From Terriglobia bacterium (GTDB taxonomy: Bacteria > Acidobacteriota > Terriglobia > Terriglobales > Acidobacteriaceae): 45,269 bases of DNA. The DNA lies in the NCBI GenBank assembly GCA_020073565.1, contig JAIQEY010000045.1:1-45269 (forward strand), in the 5' to 3' direction. The notes below the pieces were generated by a model, which did no database searches, was not told the origin of the DNA, and worked only from the letters and a program-made list of their open reading frames with translations. The translations under genes and the position numbers were made by a program. Shown here piece after piece: positions 31,438 to 40,835 of this stretch (its first letter is position 1; every line of letters begins with the position of its first letter).

Positions 31438-32607
31438 TTACCGCAACATCCAAGCCGCCGTAAGCGCGTAAATCTCCGCGCATCGGACAATATTGCCGAT
31501 AGGAACGAACTCGTTCGGTCCATGAGAGACGGTCAGCAATCCCGGTCCATAAGCGAAGGCGGGAACGCCATGAGCAGCATAGAATCGCGTTTCGAGTAAG
31601 CCTGGGCACATCTCGAACGCGGGTTCTTTACCGGTCACGCTCGCTATGTGCCGCGACAGAACGACGCCGAGCGGATCTCCGGCCGGAGTCGCCGCCGCGG
31701 CTTCCTCCTGAAGCGTCTCGATTTCGAAGCCTTCCAGCGCTTCACGCAACCTGCGCGTTTCTTCTTTGAGGTTTTCTTCGGGATTAATGCGGCGGTCAAC
31801 CGTGAAGGAAAAGAAATCTGGAGTCACGTTGAAATTCGTACCTGCCTCGACCCGCCCGCCGAGCATAAGAATGGACTTTCGCGCTGTCGCCGGAGCGATG
31901 TTCTGTTGCGTTTCGCGGAGCTCTACTTCGTTCTTGATGGCGACTAGCCGGATGAGCGCCGGCAGCGCCCGTTCGAACGCGTTCACACCTTCGAACTGCC
32001 GGCCGACGTGCGCCGCCTTCCCACGCATGGTGGCGCGCAACGAAATGGCCCCGCGGTTGGCGTTCCAGATGACACCGCCGGTAGGCTCCGGCGTGAGCAT
32101 ACCGACTGCGTCTCTCCCAAGCAGCCCGCGTGCATCTAGATCGCGAGACCCGAGCGGGCCTGCGGTTTCTTCGTCCGGCACGAGTACGATTCCGATACGG
32201 CCGGCATCAAGAAGTCCTTCATCACGCGCCGCAGCAGCTGCGTAAATCATCGCAGCCAGGCCGCTTTTCATGTCCGACGAGCCGCGACCGAACAGATTTG
32301 CACCTTCGACACGTGGCTGAAACTGATCGCGGCTCTGCGCGGGAACTACATCGTAATGACCGCTGAAATAGAGCGTTCGCGGGCCCGCTCCAACCGATGC
32401 GAGTACACACGCGCCTTCGCGTTTCACATTATCGAAGCCGAGCCTGTCCAATTCGTCGAAGAGAGTGCTAGCGCATTCCTCGTAGTGATTCCCCGGTGGA
32501 TTTTCCGATGGAATCGCGATCAACCGCCTCGTAAGATCCAGCATCACTGGTTCGCAGAGTCGTTCGCGCAGTCGGGATGAAAGCTGCTCAGTATTTAGGG
32601 TCTCCAT
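31438..32607 (-). CDS. M20-family metallopeptidase/deacylase (ArgE/DapE-like)
   Basis: A 389-residue di-zinc hydrolase. Metal and catalytic residues: H84 and D86 (YFSGHYDVVP), D112 bridging (GRGSSDMKSG), E146/E147 catalytic and metal (VPDEETAGPLGS), a further acidic ligand in TPEPTGG, and the late histidine in LLTVSHGPNEFV. A dimerisation/lid domain (about 180-290) starts at WNANRGAISLRATMRGKAAH. The family removes acyl groups from amino acids or cleaves dipeptides; the exact substrate is unknown. The ATG at 32605-32607 begins the conserved part and has AGAAGGA upstream; a start at 32805 would overlap the divergent ATPase gene. Separated from the reductase operon by 290 bases. Confidence 0.9.
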   Translation of the reverse strand: METLNTEQLSSRLRERLCEPVMLDLTRRLIAIPSENPPGNHYEECASTLFDELDRLGFDNVKREGACVLASVGAGPRTLYFSGHYDVVPAQSRDQFQPRVEGANLFGRGSSDMKSGLAAMIYAAAAARDEGLLDAGRIGIVLVPDEETAGPLGSRDLDARGLLGRDAVGMLTPEPTGGVIWNANRGAISLRATMRGKAAHVGRQFEGVNAFERALPALIRLVAIKNEVELRETQQNIAPATARKSILMLGGRVEAGTNFNVTPDFFSFTVDRRINPEENLKEETRRLREALEGFEIETLQEEAAAATPAGDPLGVVLSRHIASVTGKEPAFEMCPGLLETRFYAAHGVPAFAYGPGLLTVSHGPNEFVPIGNIVRCAEIYALTAAWMLR

Positions 32608-32796
32608 GTCGTTGGGACTTCCTTCTGTGTCGCGTCGGGAACATTGCTGCTCAATGGTGCCAAAACTGTGTGTCGTACTCGCGGCGTTTCGGTTGAGGTC
32701 AGCTTTTCTGCGCCAACGTGCTGCTCGCGGACTTAGTATTCTAGGCTGGGAACACTCGCATTTGCTAAGTACGTGATCTGAAGATTCACGACCCGA

Positions 32797-33381
32797 ATGT
32801 CTCACAACAATCCGAACCTCTTTATTATTTCAGGTGGCCCTGGGTCCGGTAAGACAACCGTCCTCCTCGAACTGGCGAGGCTCGGCTTTCAATACGCGCC
32901 CGAGGTCGCCAGGCAGATCATTCAGGAACAGGTGCAGGCCGGAGAAACGGCCCTTCCATGGCAGGATCGAGAGGCTTATACCCGCCTGATGCTGCAGCGC
33001 TCCGTAGCAGGCTATCTACAACACACTCCTGCATTGAGCCCGGTGTTCTCTGATCGCGGAATCCCAGACACGCTCTGTTACGCCCGCTTGATCGGGCTCC
33101 ACGATAGTGATCTCATTTCCAGCATCCAGGACGCGTGCCGACGGTATCGGTATGCGCCCACCGTCTTTCTAGCTCCACCTTGGAAGCAGATCTATGAGAC
33201 CGATAGCGAACGGCGGCAGGACTTCGTTGAAGCCGAACGAACCTTCGAGCAAATGGCAGAAGTCTATCAGGAGTGCGGTTACCAATTGTCGGAGTTGCCG
33301 AAGCGGACTCCGTTTGCGAGAGCCCGGTTCATACTGAAGCAGCTTCAGCTCGGCAGCAGACACGAGATCGAACCTCGTTGA
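32797..33381 (+). CDS. P-loop ATPase/kinase-like protein (AAA_28 type)
   Basis: A 194-residue cytoplasmic protein with a Walker A at residues 13-21 (GGPGSGKTT) and an aspartate-arginine block SDRGIPDTLCYARL that resembles the Walker B/substrate region of small nucleoside-kinase-like P-loop proteins. Later VFLAPPWKQIYETDSERRQD matches the lid-like segment of the group. Proteins of this type are usually annotated 'ATP-binding protein' and have no assigned substrate. The gene is divergent from the M20 peptidase gene, the 189 bases between them holding both promoters. It converges on the efflux operon. Confidence 0.8.
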   Translation: MSHNNPNLFIISGGPGSGKTTVLLELARLGFQYAPEVARQIIQEQVQAGETALPWQDREAYTRLMLQRSVAGYLQHTPALSPVFSDRGIPDTLCYARLIGLHDSDLISSIQDACRRYRYAPTVFLAPPWKQIYETDSERRQDFVEAERTFEQMAEVYQECGYQLSELPKRTPFARARFILKQLQLGSRHEIEPR

Positions 33382-33503
33382 GCCGAACTCACCGAATATC
33401 CATGCATGACAAGCAACTGGACAATCGAGAATTAGAGACTCTCCGAAAAGTGATCGATCAGCAGTTGTTCGGACCGCATGTGTGACCGGTCGCTGAACGC
33501 GCG

Positions 33504-34901
33504 TTAGAGGCCAGTGGTTTGGTAGTGCAGCACAGATAGCGCAAGGCGATACTCATATCCCGCCTGGGCGTTTCCGATCTCGGCTTGTGTCTGCTGCAGC
33601 TGGGCCTGGCTCAATTCAACAATCGAACTAAGACCGAGTTTGTAGCGGGTCTGCGCCAGATCGAGAGCCTGATTCGCTTGGGCCAACAGTTGTTCGCTCA
33701 CAGTGACGCGGTCGAAGGCCGTGTTGGCAGCGAGCCAACTGGTTCGCACATCCCGCGAGATGCGGTTTCGCAGGTCCATCAGGCGCTGCCGCGTTGCCTG
33801 TGCTCGTAAGTCGGTTTCTCGCGACTTGGAAGAAAATAAAAATCCGTTGAATATGGGAACCTGAACATTCACTCCGACCGCTCCATACGGGCCGTAAACA
33901 CGATCATCTCGGACTGGAGAGTCGCCGTAAACGGCCAGGGCGCTGATGGTCGGGTACATCTGGTCGCGGTCCGCTTGGTGCAACCGTTCCGCAGACTCAG
34001 ACTCGAACTCCAGAGCTAGAATTTCGGGACGCTTGGCGAAGGCATCCGTAACTAACGGATCCACATCAGCCGGCGGCGGAGCCAACGATTCGGTGTCGTT
34101 CATGAGTTCGAAATTCTCAAGGGTCGAATAGCCTAGAATCGCCGACAGGCCCGCCATGGCGGCCTTGTCGTTGTTCAGTGCATCGAGGTAAAGGAGCTTG
34201 GCCTGAGCAAGGTTCACGTTGGCAAAGCTCAAATCCAGGTCGGACTTGAGCTTGCTCTTGGTGAGAGCGGATACCTGATCGGCGAGTAATTGTCGCGAGG
34301 CTACGGTTTGTTCCGCCACCCTCAGAACCGCATGGGTTTGCAGGGCAGTGTAGAAGGCCTGGTCCACTGCCAGCAGAACGTCGTTCTTGGTTGCGGCAGC
34401 ATTCTGTTCGTCAGCCTTGGCCTGAAGGCGCGCGCTCGACACCAGGTTCGTGGTGTGACCAAAATCTGTGATCAGTTGGCTTACGGTGGCTCCTCCGGCG
34501 GCCCTCGTATAGATGATCGGGTTGTTCAATCCTCCGGCAGTAATACGGCTGTTGTTGCGGGCATCCACTGCCGTCAGGTTGGCGTAGGCTTGTGGCCACA
34601 GGGTGGAGCGCACTTCTCTCGTCACCTGTTGCGAAGCCCATGCATTCAGCCGTGCAGCCGAGATGGTGGGATTGCTCTTCAGGGCAATCGCCTCCGCCCC
34701 TTTCACGGAGAGGTGGATGACGACCTTTGGAATCTGGTGACTCGCACCGTTTCGTGTGCCCTGCGAGCTCTCCTCGTCCGGTTGAGAACTCGACAACGCG
34801 CCGAGGGGCGCGTCGGTTGGATTCTGTAAGACCAGCGTTGACTGGCCGAGGCACGTTACGGTGCAGACCAAACACCCCAGAACAATCCAAATTCTGCTCA
34901 C
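33504..34901 (-). CDS. TolC-like outer-membrane efflux channel
   Basis: A 465-residue exported protein with a signal peptide (VSRIWIVLGCLVCTVTCLGQ). The mature part shows the two-fold repeat of outer membrane efflux proteins: long helices starting AEAIALKSNPTISAARLNAW, then SRLGLSS-type turns (TRYKLGLSSIVELSQAQLQQ) near the C-terminus. Trimers of this family form the outer-membrane duct of tripartite pumps. GTG start at 34899-34901 overlaps the stop of the RND gene as GTGA and has AGGAG upstream, so translation is coupled. Last gene of the efflux operon. Confidence 0.9.
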   Translation of the reverse strand: MSRIWIVLGCLVCTVTCLGQSTLVLQNPTDAPLGALSSSQPDEESSQGTRNGASHQIPKVVIHLSVKGAEAIALKSNPTISAARLNAWASQQVTREVRSTLWPQAYANLTAVDARNNSRITAGGLNNPIIYTRAAGGATVSQLITDFGHTTNLVSSARLQAKADEQNAAATKNDVLLAVDQAFYTALQTHAVLRVAEQTVASRQLLADQVSALTKSKLKSDLDLSFANVNLAQAKLLYLDALNNDKAAMAGLSAILGYSTLENFELMNDTESLAPPPADVDPLVTDAFAKRPEILALEFESESAERLHQADRDQMYPTISALAVYGDSPVRDDRVYGPYGAVGVNVQVPIFNGFLFSSKSRETDLRAQATRQRLMDLRNRISRDVRTSWLAANTAFDRVTVSEQLLAQANQALDLAQTRYKLGLSSIVELSQAQLQQTQAEIGNAQAGYEYRLALSVLHYQTTGL

Positions 34902-37900
34902 GCCAGTATCTCCTGCAGAGGCTGCTCTTCTTTCTGGTGGAACCAGAGGTAGGCAGCGGGGACGAGGTAGACGGTGACGACTACGGACAACGCCAGACCT
35001 CCGATGATGGCACGCGCCAAGGGAGCGTACGCTTCTGCTCCGGTGCCCAATTTCAGAGCCATTGGGATCAACCCGATGACGGTGGCTAAAGAAGTCATAA
35101 GTACGGGGCGCAGACGAATTCGGCTCGCCACTGCCACCGCTTCCCTCAGGGGCGTGCCTTGACGCCACAAGCTGCGAGAAAAATCAACGATCAGGATGCT
35201 ATTCGAGACCACGATGCCCACCATCATCACCAGCCCCATCAGGGACATGGTGTTCAGTGTTGTTCCAGTAAATAGCAGGATGAACAGCACTCCGGCGAGT
35301 CCCGGTGGAATCGCAAAAAGAATAATGAAGGGATCAAGAAAGGACTCGAACTGGGCTACCAAGATCAGGTACACCAATGCTACCGACAACAACAGACCAA
35401 TTCCGAAACTCTTGAAGGAGGAACGCATGCCCTGCACTGAACCCCGCAGGCGGATTCGAATGCCCTCTGGCGCCTTGGTTTGCGCAACAATCCGTTCTAT
35501 AGAACTCGTCAGCTTTCCTAAGTCTTCGTTCTTGGGAGCGACATACACGTCAACTACCCGCCGTAGCTGGTAGTGATCAACTTCGGTAGGCGATAGGATC
35601 GGGGCGATATTCGCGACAGAATCCAGTTGAGTGGTGTGTTCACTGGCTGCCGCCCGAATGGGAATCTGCTTCAGATCATTGAGTGAGTGCACTTCGCTTT
35701 CCGGATACTGCACCGTTAACAGGTAATCATTACCGCTTTGGGGATCGACCCAGTAACTGGGCGCGATCATCTGGTTCGAGGTCAGGGCAGTGATGACGTT
35801 GTTGACCACTTCTTTTTGGCTGAGTCCCACAAGACTGGCCCTTTGACGATCGATGTTGATGCGCAGCGCGGGATAGTCCACATCCTGGGGGATGAGCACG
35901 TCGCTGACTCCCGGAAGTTGGCGGATCTGGCTCGCAATGCCACTTGCCGTCCGGTAGGTCTTATCCAGGTTCATCCCGCTAATCTGCACGTCGATCGGTG
36001 CGGGCAGCCCGAGATTCAGGACTGAGTCCACCAATCCGCCCGATTGGAAATAAGCGCTCACTTCGGGCAGGTCATTGCGCAAGGCGGAACGCACCCGGTT
36101 CATGTACTCATAACTGCCGACTTTGTGCCCCTCCTTCAGGCTCACCTGAACGAAAGCGGTATGCTCCGCCGAATTTGGCGTGTAGATAGCGGAGAAACCA
36201 GGAGTCACACCAATATTGGAAACAATCATGCCCAATTCGTTGGGCGGCACGATCTGCCGGACCTCATCTTCTACGTGCTTTACGTCCTGTTCTGTCAGCT
36301 CAAGCCGCGTTCCCGAGGGAGCTTTCATGTTGATCACAAACTGACCCGGATCCGTTCGTGGAAAATAGGCAACGCCGAGCAGCGGATACAGGGATAGGCT
36401 CAGTAGGGCCACGCCGACCAATCCCACTGTAGCCGCCACGGGCCGCAGTAGAGCTCTTCCGGCAGTATGATCATAGAAGCGAACCAGTCTCTCGAAATAG
36501 CGATTGAAGCCTCCGACAAGGTGGCCAAAGCGGGATTCAGAAATTACGTGCTCGTGAGTGAGGTGAGGCGACTTCATCCACTTCGCGCAAAACAGTGGAA
36601 CCACGGTCATGGCAACAACGAATGATGCCAGCATAGAAAGCACAACAGCGGCGGCGAGAGCGATGAAGAGAAAGCGGCTCACCCCATAGAGAAACACGAC
36701 CGGAAAGAAAACTACGACGGTCGTCAGCGTCGCCGCCAGAACAGGGAGTGCAACCTCCTGGCCTCCTTTTTCGGCAGCGACCTCGGCAGAATCACCCATT
36801 TCCATGTGACGAAAGATGTTTTCCAGTACTACGACCGAGTTGTCGATGAGCCGTGAGAACGCCAGGGCCAGCCCGCCTAGCACCATCGTGTTGACCGTAC
36901 CGCCGAGCGCGCTAAGGGCGAGGAATGCAGCCAGCGCGGAAAGCGGGATCGACAGAAATACTGCCGCCGTCGCCCGCATGCTTCCAAGGAAAAGCAGAAT
37001 CATCAGCCCGGTTAGGATCAGTCCAATCGCGCCCTCATGCAGCAGGTTCTCAATCGCCTTCTTCACGAAGGTGGACTGATCGAATACAACCTTGGCCACG
37101 AGCTGCCGGGGCACATCGGTCAAGGAGCTCACCGCATCCTTAATGCCATTCACTACAGCGATCGTGTTCGTGTCGCCTCCCTGTTTCAGAATGGGCAAAT
37201 AGACTGAGGGTTGTCCATCGACACGGACGACGTTGGTTTGGATGGATTGCGCGTCCAGCGCCTTCCCCACATCTCGTACAAGAACGGAAGCGTTTCCCAC
37301 GGTCTTCAAGGGAAGATGATCGATTTCCGCAGTGGTCGGAAGCTGGCTGTTGGTATAGAGGTTGTAGTCGATCGGACCGATTTTCACATCGCCGGCCGGC
37401 AAAATCAGGTTGCTGTCATTCACCGTGCGCACTACGTCCATCACGCTGAGTTCATGGGCCTGCAACTTCAGCGGATCAACGTAGACCATAATCTGCCGGT
37501 AGCGGCCACCAAACGGTTGCGGAACAGAGGCGCCCGGCACGTTCGCGACCTGGTTGCGCACGTTGTACTGACCCAGATCGCGTAGCTGCGTCTCGTTTAG
37601 CCCCTGACCCTTCAGCGTAATGAGGCAGACGGGAAGACTGGAAGCATCAAACTTCAAAACAACGGGCGGCAGCGTCCCCGGCGGAAGTTTTCGCAGATCT
37701 GCCAGCGCGAGGTTTGAAATTTCGCTGAGATCCGCGTCCGGATCTGTGCCGGACTGAAAATAAATCTTGATCAGGCTGACACCCGGCAAGGACCGCGACT
37801 CGATATGGTCAATGTTACTGCCCAACGTGAAGAAGCGCTCGAAGCGACCCGTGATGTCAGTCTCGATCTGCTCAGGCGGCATACCCGAATAGAACGTGGC

Positions 37901-38035
37901 CACTACAACCACGGGGATGTTGATTGGCGGAAACAAGTCCACCGGCATGCGCGCCAAGACGGTGGTGCCCACGATGGCGATTACCAAACAGCAGACGATG
38001 ATGAAGTAAGGATTCTTGATGGCAAAGCGAGACAT
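34898..38035 (-). CDS. RND-family inner-membrane efflux transporter
   Basis: A 1045-residue pump of the AcrB/HAE type with 12 membrane segments and two large periplasmic loops. It starts MSRFAIKNPYFIIVCCLVIA, and the family landmarks MPVDLFPPINIP and YSGMPPEQIE follow. In TM4 the proton-relay pair of AcrB (Asp-Asp) reads D398-N399 (SRLIDNSVVVLENI), and in TM10 the essential lysine of AcrB is replaced by S944 (VVSNSILIVDF). These positions suggest a modified relay or a distinct RND subfamily, and are not typical of heavy-metal pumps either. Substrate unknown. The ATG overlaps the adaptor stop by one base (TAATG). Confidence 0.93.
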   Translation of the reverse strand: MSRFAIKNPYFIIVCCLVIAIVGTTVLARMPVDLFPPINIPVVVVATFYSGMPPEQIETDITGRFERFFTLGSNIDHIESRSLPGVSLIKIYFQSGTDPDADLSEISNLALADLRKLPPGTLPPVVLKFDASSLPVCLITLKGQGLNETQLRDLGQYNVRNQVANVPGASVPQPFGGRYRQIMVYVDPLKLQAHELSVMDVVRTVNDSNLILPAGDVKIGPIDYNLYTNSQLPTTAEIDHLPLKTVGNASVLVRDVGKALDAQSIQTNVVRVDGQPSVYLPILKQGGDTNTIAVVNGIKDAVSSLTDVPRQLVAKVVFDQSTFVKKAIENLLHEGAIGLILTGLMILLFLGSMRATAAVFLSIPLSALAAFLALSALGGTVNTMVLGGLALAFSRLIDNSVVVLENIFRHMEMGDSAEVAAEKGGQEVALPVLAATLTTVVVFFPVVFLYGVSRFLFIALAAAVVLSMLASFVVAMTVVPLFCAKWMKSPHLTHEHVISESRFGHLVGGFNRYFERLVRFYDHTAGRALLRPVAATVGLVGVALLSLSLYPLLGVAYFPRTDPGQFVINMKAPSGTRLELTEQDVKHVEDEVRQIVPPNELGMIVSNIGVTPGFSAIYTPNSAEHTAFVQVSLKEGHKVGSYEYMNRVRSALRNDLPEVSAYFQSGGLVDSVLNLGLPAPIDVQISGMNLDKTYRTASGIASQIRQLPGVSDVLIPQDVDYPALRINIDRQRASLVGLSQKEVVNNVITALTSNQMIAPSYWVDPQSGNDYLLTVQYPESEVHSLNDLKQIPIRAAASEHTTQLDSVANIAPILSPTEVDHYQLRRVVDVYVAPKNEDLGKLTSSIERIVAQTKAPEGIRIRLRGSVQGMRSSFKSFGIGLLLSVALVYLILVAQFESFLDPFIILFAIPPGLAGVLFILLFTGTTLNTMSLMGLVMMVGIVVSNSILIVDFSRSLWRQGTPLREAVAVASRIRLRPVLMTSLATVIGLIPMALKLGTGAEAYAPLARAIIGGLALSVVVTVYLVPAAYLWFHQKEEQPLQEILA

Positions 38036-39273
38036 TAGAGACCTGCCTCCGCCTCGCCCGTCTTGTCTTCCACAGGCCTAGGGTGGACCTTTTCGCCGGG
38101 CCGCAATTCACTTCGATTCCCGATCACGACCTGATCGCCCTCCGACAGACCCGAAAGAATTTCCACCCGGTCGTTTCCCTCTGCTCCTAACGTGACGGGC
38201 CGCTCTTGTACGCGCCCCTCACGATCCACCATCAACACACTGGCTCCAGACTCTTCACGTTGTACCGCCTGTATCGGCACCGTCAGGACACCATCCTTCT
38301 CGCTCAGAATTAAGCTAGTTTCGGCGTACATACCATCGACCAGTGTTCCATCACGATTCTCGACGTCGATCTCGGTTTCCATAGTCCGGGTCTGCGAATC
38401 GAGCGCATCCGCGAAGCGTGCCACGCGACCTTCAAAAGTTCGATTCAGGGCTCCGACGCGTACCTGTACAACGGAACCCAAATGAATCTGGGGTACTGCG
38501 GACTCGGGCACCGGCACGACCAGGCGTAGCTTCGACCATTCCGCCAGTTGCACCACGGGCAAGGATTGTGTACTCGAAGACGTGCCGGCCTGAATCAGCG
38601 CGCCCGTATCCGCATAGCGTTTGGTCACGACTCCGGCAAACGGAGCTGTGATGTGGGAATACGCCTCGAGGGCGGACAACCGGTCGAGGTCTGCGCGAGC
38701 TACCGCCAACTGACTCTGCGACTCGGCCAGCGCGGCGCGAGCGCTTTCGGTCTGAGCCTCGGTTTCTTTGTCCTTAGCCATGGAATCGTCGAGTTCTTGC
38801 TCTGCAATCAAGCCTGGACGGGATTCCGCAGCTTGTTTCAGCCGACTGTACGCGGCGTGGTATGCAGCATGAGTGGATTCCGCGCGTTGAATTTCGCTTT
38901 CGGAGCGACGGACTGCGTCCTGGTAACGCCGTATGTCTGCATTCGCTCCTGCGACTTGGGCGCTCAGTTCGGGGACCTCCAGGATTGCCAGTACCTGTCC
39001 CGCCTTCACGTGATCCCCAACATCCACGTAAATCCTTCGAATGAATCCCGCCACCTTGGCGTGAACATCCACTTGCTGGTACGGGCGAAAGGCGCCCGAA
39101 AGGGTGAGGGAGTTCACAACGGGCCTTCGCTTGACGAGTACAACGCCAACCGGCCGAAGCGAAGCTTCGTCGGGCGGATCAACCTGTGCTGTTCTCGTGG
39201 GATGTCGCAACAGCATCAGACACACCACGGCTGCTACTGCCACAATGCTCACAAACTTCTGTTTACGGTTCAT
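38035..39273 (-). CDS. Efflux periplasmic adaptor (membrane fusion protein)
   Basis: A 412-residue membrane fusion protein. An N-terminal anchor (KFVSIVAVAAVVCLMLL) precedes the lipoyl half-motif VDVHAKVAGFIRRIYVDVGD and VKAGQVLAILEVPEL. A long helical hairpin (about 105-190, rich in Ala/Glu/Gln) follows, then the second lipoyl part YSHITAPFAGVVTKRYADTG, a beta-barrel domain and a membrane-proximal domain ending near GDQVVIGNRSELRPGEKV. It links the RND pump to the TolC-like channel in the periplasm. The ATG at 39271-39273 starts the anchor; an open frame to 39381 adds polar residues only. First pump gene after the small exported protein, 61 bases away. Confidence 0.92.
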   Translation of the reverse strand: MNRKQKFVSIVAVAAVVCLMLLRHPTRTAQVDPPDEASLRPVGVVLVKRRPVVNSLTLSGAFRPYQQVDVHAKVAGFIRRIYVDVGDHVKAGQVLAILEVPELSAQVAGANADIRRYQDAVRRSESEIQRAESTHAAYHAAYSRLKQAAESRPGLIAEQELDDSMAKDKETEAQTESARAALAESQSQLAVARADLDRLSALEAYSHITAPFAGVVTKRYADTGALIQAGTSSSTQSLPVVQLAEWSKLRLVVPVPESAVPQIHLGSVVQVRVGALNRTFEGRVARFADALDSQTRTMETEIDVENRDGTLVDGMYAETSLILSEKDGVLTVPIQAVQREESGASVLMVDREGRVQERPVTLGAEGNDRVEILSGLSEGDQVVIGNRSELRPGEKVHPRPVEDKTGEAEAGL

Positions 39274-39334
39274 CGATTCAGCCTTTGCGTAAGGATGATA
39301 TTGTTCTTCGCACTCCCAGCGCTCGTCCCGAGAC

Positions 39335-39745
39335 TCAACTGCTGCCCGTGCAGCCTTCTTCCTTGACTCGCCTGTGTCCAACGACGCCCATCTTCAACTC
39401 TCGATCGCTCTCGGGCAGGCTGACATACATAATGTGTTTCTGAAACCGCACGTCGACCGTGTGCTTGGGAGAAAAGACGGACGGCAAATAATCCGTCGCC
39501 GATTCATAGCGGCCGATGTAAATGTTGCAATTCAACCGGATGCCGATGTCGTAGCTGTATTCTTCCGCTTGCAAAGGGGCGTCGCTTGGGCTGCCGCCCA
39601 CATAGTTTGATTCGGATACATGTTTATCCACGCTCACCACGGTGGCCGTCTGGTACTGATCTTTGGACTCCCTCTTTGTGTCAGCGTGCAGATAGACCAA
39701 CAGGGCACTCAACATAAGACCTGACACCATCAAAATCGTTTTCAT
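39335..39745 (-). CDS. Hypothetical small exported protein at head of the efflux operon
   Basis: A 136-residue protein I do not recognise. The ATG at 39743-39745 is followed by a signal or anchor (MKTILMVSGLMLSALLVYL) and GGAGG lies just upstream; the open frame to 39919 is unconserved. The mature part looks beta-rich (TATVVSVDKHVSESNYVGG, YSYDIGIRLNCNIYIGRYES, KHTVDVRFQKHIMYVSLPES) and has two cysteines. It may be periplasmic or lipid-associated. The same strand and a 61-base gap to the adaptor gene suggest co-transcription with the pump, but a role in efflux is only inferred from position. Confidence 0.6.
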   Translation of the reverse strand: MKTILMVSGLMLSALLVYLHADTKRESKDQYQTATVVSVDKHVSESNYVGGSPSDAPLQAEEYSYDIGIRLNCNIYIGRYESATDYLPSVFSPKHTVDVRFQKHIMYVSLPESDRELKMGVVGHRRVKEEGCTGSS

Positions 39746-39934
39746 AGCCTCCGCCAAGAAGGCAGTCCGGGGTGTCTGGAATGCGCGAAGGGAAACCTCG
39801 CTCTTTCCTAGCCTCGACCGGAGCCAGTTTGAACTCACCCGCCGCTTGCTCGAATGCATTGGAGCAGTTTCACTTGAGTCAGTGACCGAAGTGGAGTTCG
39901 TGATCTTGGTTAACTGCAAAAGGGGATGAAACGA

Positions 39935-40279
39935 CTAGCAGGAAGGAGGCGGACGGTTGGAAAGACTTTCGTCGAAAAGAACGCTAGGAATCGGGGGCCC
40001 AGTTGGCGCGACGCGCGGATAGAACACTGCAGCCTGCAAAATGCTTACGATCGGGATGGAAGGCACCCATTGAGCAGAATCACGGTCCATGTGCTGCCGC
40101 GCGGTATGCGAAGCAGCGCTCTCGGCGGTGACTCCGTGAGGAATCGTCAGTCGGAAGGTGCGAGTGGCCAAGCTAACAGTCAGCCCGCAAACGGCTAGGA
40201 CAATCACCAGGACACGCCACCGCGGATGCTGGCGATTCGGGAGCCGCGAGTCCTCTGAACATGCCACTGAAAGGATCAT
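39935..40279 (-). CDS. Hypothetical single-pass membrane protein
   Basis: A 114-residue product, unrecognised. One hydrophobic span (RVLVIVLAVCGLTVSLATRT, about residues 22-41) is followed by a periplasmic-type tail that ends with a proline-rich block (AVFYPRVAPTGPP) and PPPSC. The proline-rich end and conserved-looking tail make it more than a chance frame, but codon support is modest. The start could be ATG 40279 (GGAGG immediately adjacent, too close) or GTG 40267 (GGAGG 12 bases upstream). On the same strand as the efflux operon, 189 bases upstream. Confidence 0.45.
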   Translation of the reverse strand: MILSVACSEDSRLPNRQHPRWRVLVIVLAVCGLTVSLATRTFRLTIPHGVTAESAASHTARQHMDRDSAQWVPSIPIVSILQAAVFYPRVAPTGPPIPSVLFDESLSNRPPPSC

Positions 40280-40835
40280 CCTCCAGCAAATTATAATAAC
40301 GTAGATCCTGTCGACGCACCAGAACCTCGGAAACCGCGTCGGCATGGAGGTTAGCCGAATGCCATACCTCTGCAGCCGGTCGTGCAAAGCGGTGATCTTC
40401 ACTTTCAGCGGTTTCGCGCTCCCCTAGCAGAACACTAGGGGCTATCTGCATATATGATGGACTAGCCTATGCTGTGGGTGGGCCGTCGCTGCCCCCTGGA
40501 GCAGGACCAGAACATGCGCCGCAAACCGTGCCCCCGGCATCAAGGTAAATTCGCTTGCACATGTGGCATGCGGAGACTCCGTGCGGCATAGCCGAGATCC
40601 GGCCTTTGGCAGACATCGCCCGCTGGAAGGAGGAATTGAAGCCCCTACGCAGTTTGCGATCTAGAGATAGTTGCCACCTTACGCAACTCGGAAAGCTGTG
40701 ACTGCCATCACGGCGGTGGGTGATTATAGGCCCCGCGTGGACGCGCGTCAGCATCCTGCACCTGTGCCTCTGGGTGGAAATTGTGAGGACAGTCTATGGG
40801 GTCCCGATTGCCGGGCGGACTGGATCAGATCGGGC
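40280..40835. other. Gene-poor stretch with a hairpin and a possible two-CxxC micro-ORF
   Basis: This 556-base stretch between the small membrane protein gene and the PadR gene has no gene I can call firmly. It holds the perfect inverted repeat at 40421-40441 (listed separately). On the minus strand 40467-40616 could encode a 49-residue peptide with two CxxC pairs (CHMCKR and CGAC), a possible zinc-ribbon; it has no ribosome-binding site, so I do not list it as a gene. The strong promoter for the small protein/efflux genes is probably here. Confidence 0.35.
40421..40441. repeat. Perfect 7-bp inverted repeat (possible operator or terminator stem)
   Basis: CCCCTAG (40421-40427), loop CAGAACA, CTAGGGG (40435-40441). 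It lies about 140 bases upstream of the small membrane protein start and about 400 bases downstream of the PadR gene. No T-run follows on either strand, so an operator is at least as likely as a terminator. Confidence 0.45.

Noticed and set aside
33402..33485. 27-codon frame after the P-loop ATPase gene
   Set aside because: Helical-looking (DNRELETLRKVIDQQL) but very short, with no ribosome-binding site and no known relative.
40467..40616. Possible 49-residue two-CxxC zinc-ribbon peptide
   Set aside because: Two CxxC pairs are suggestive, but there is no ribosome-binding site and the start is arbitrary; kept only as a remark.
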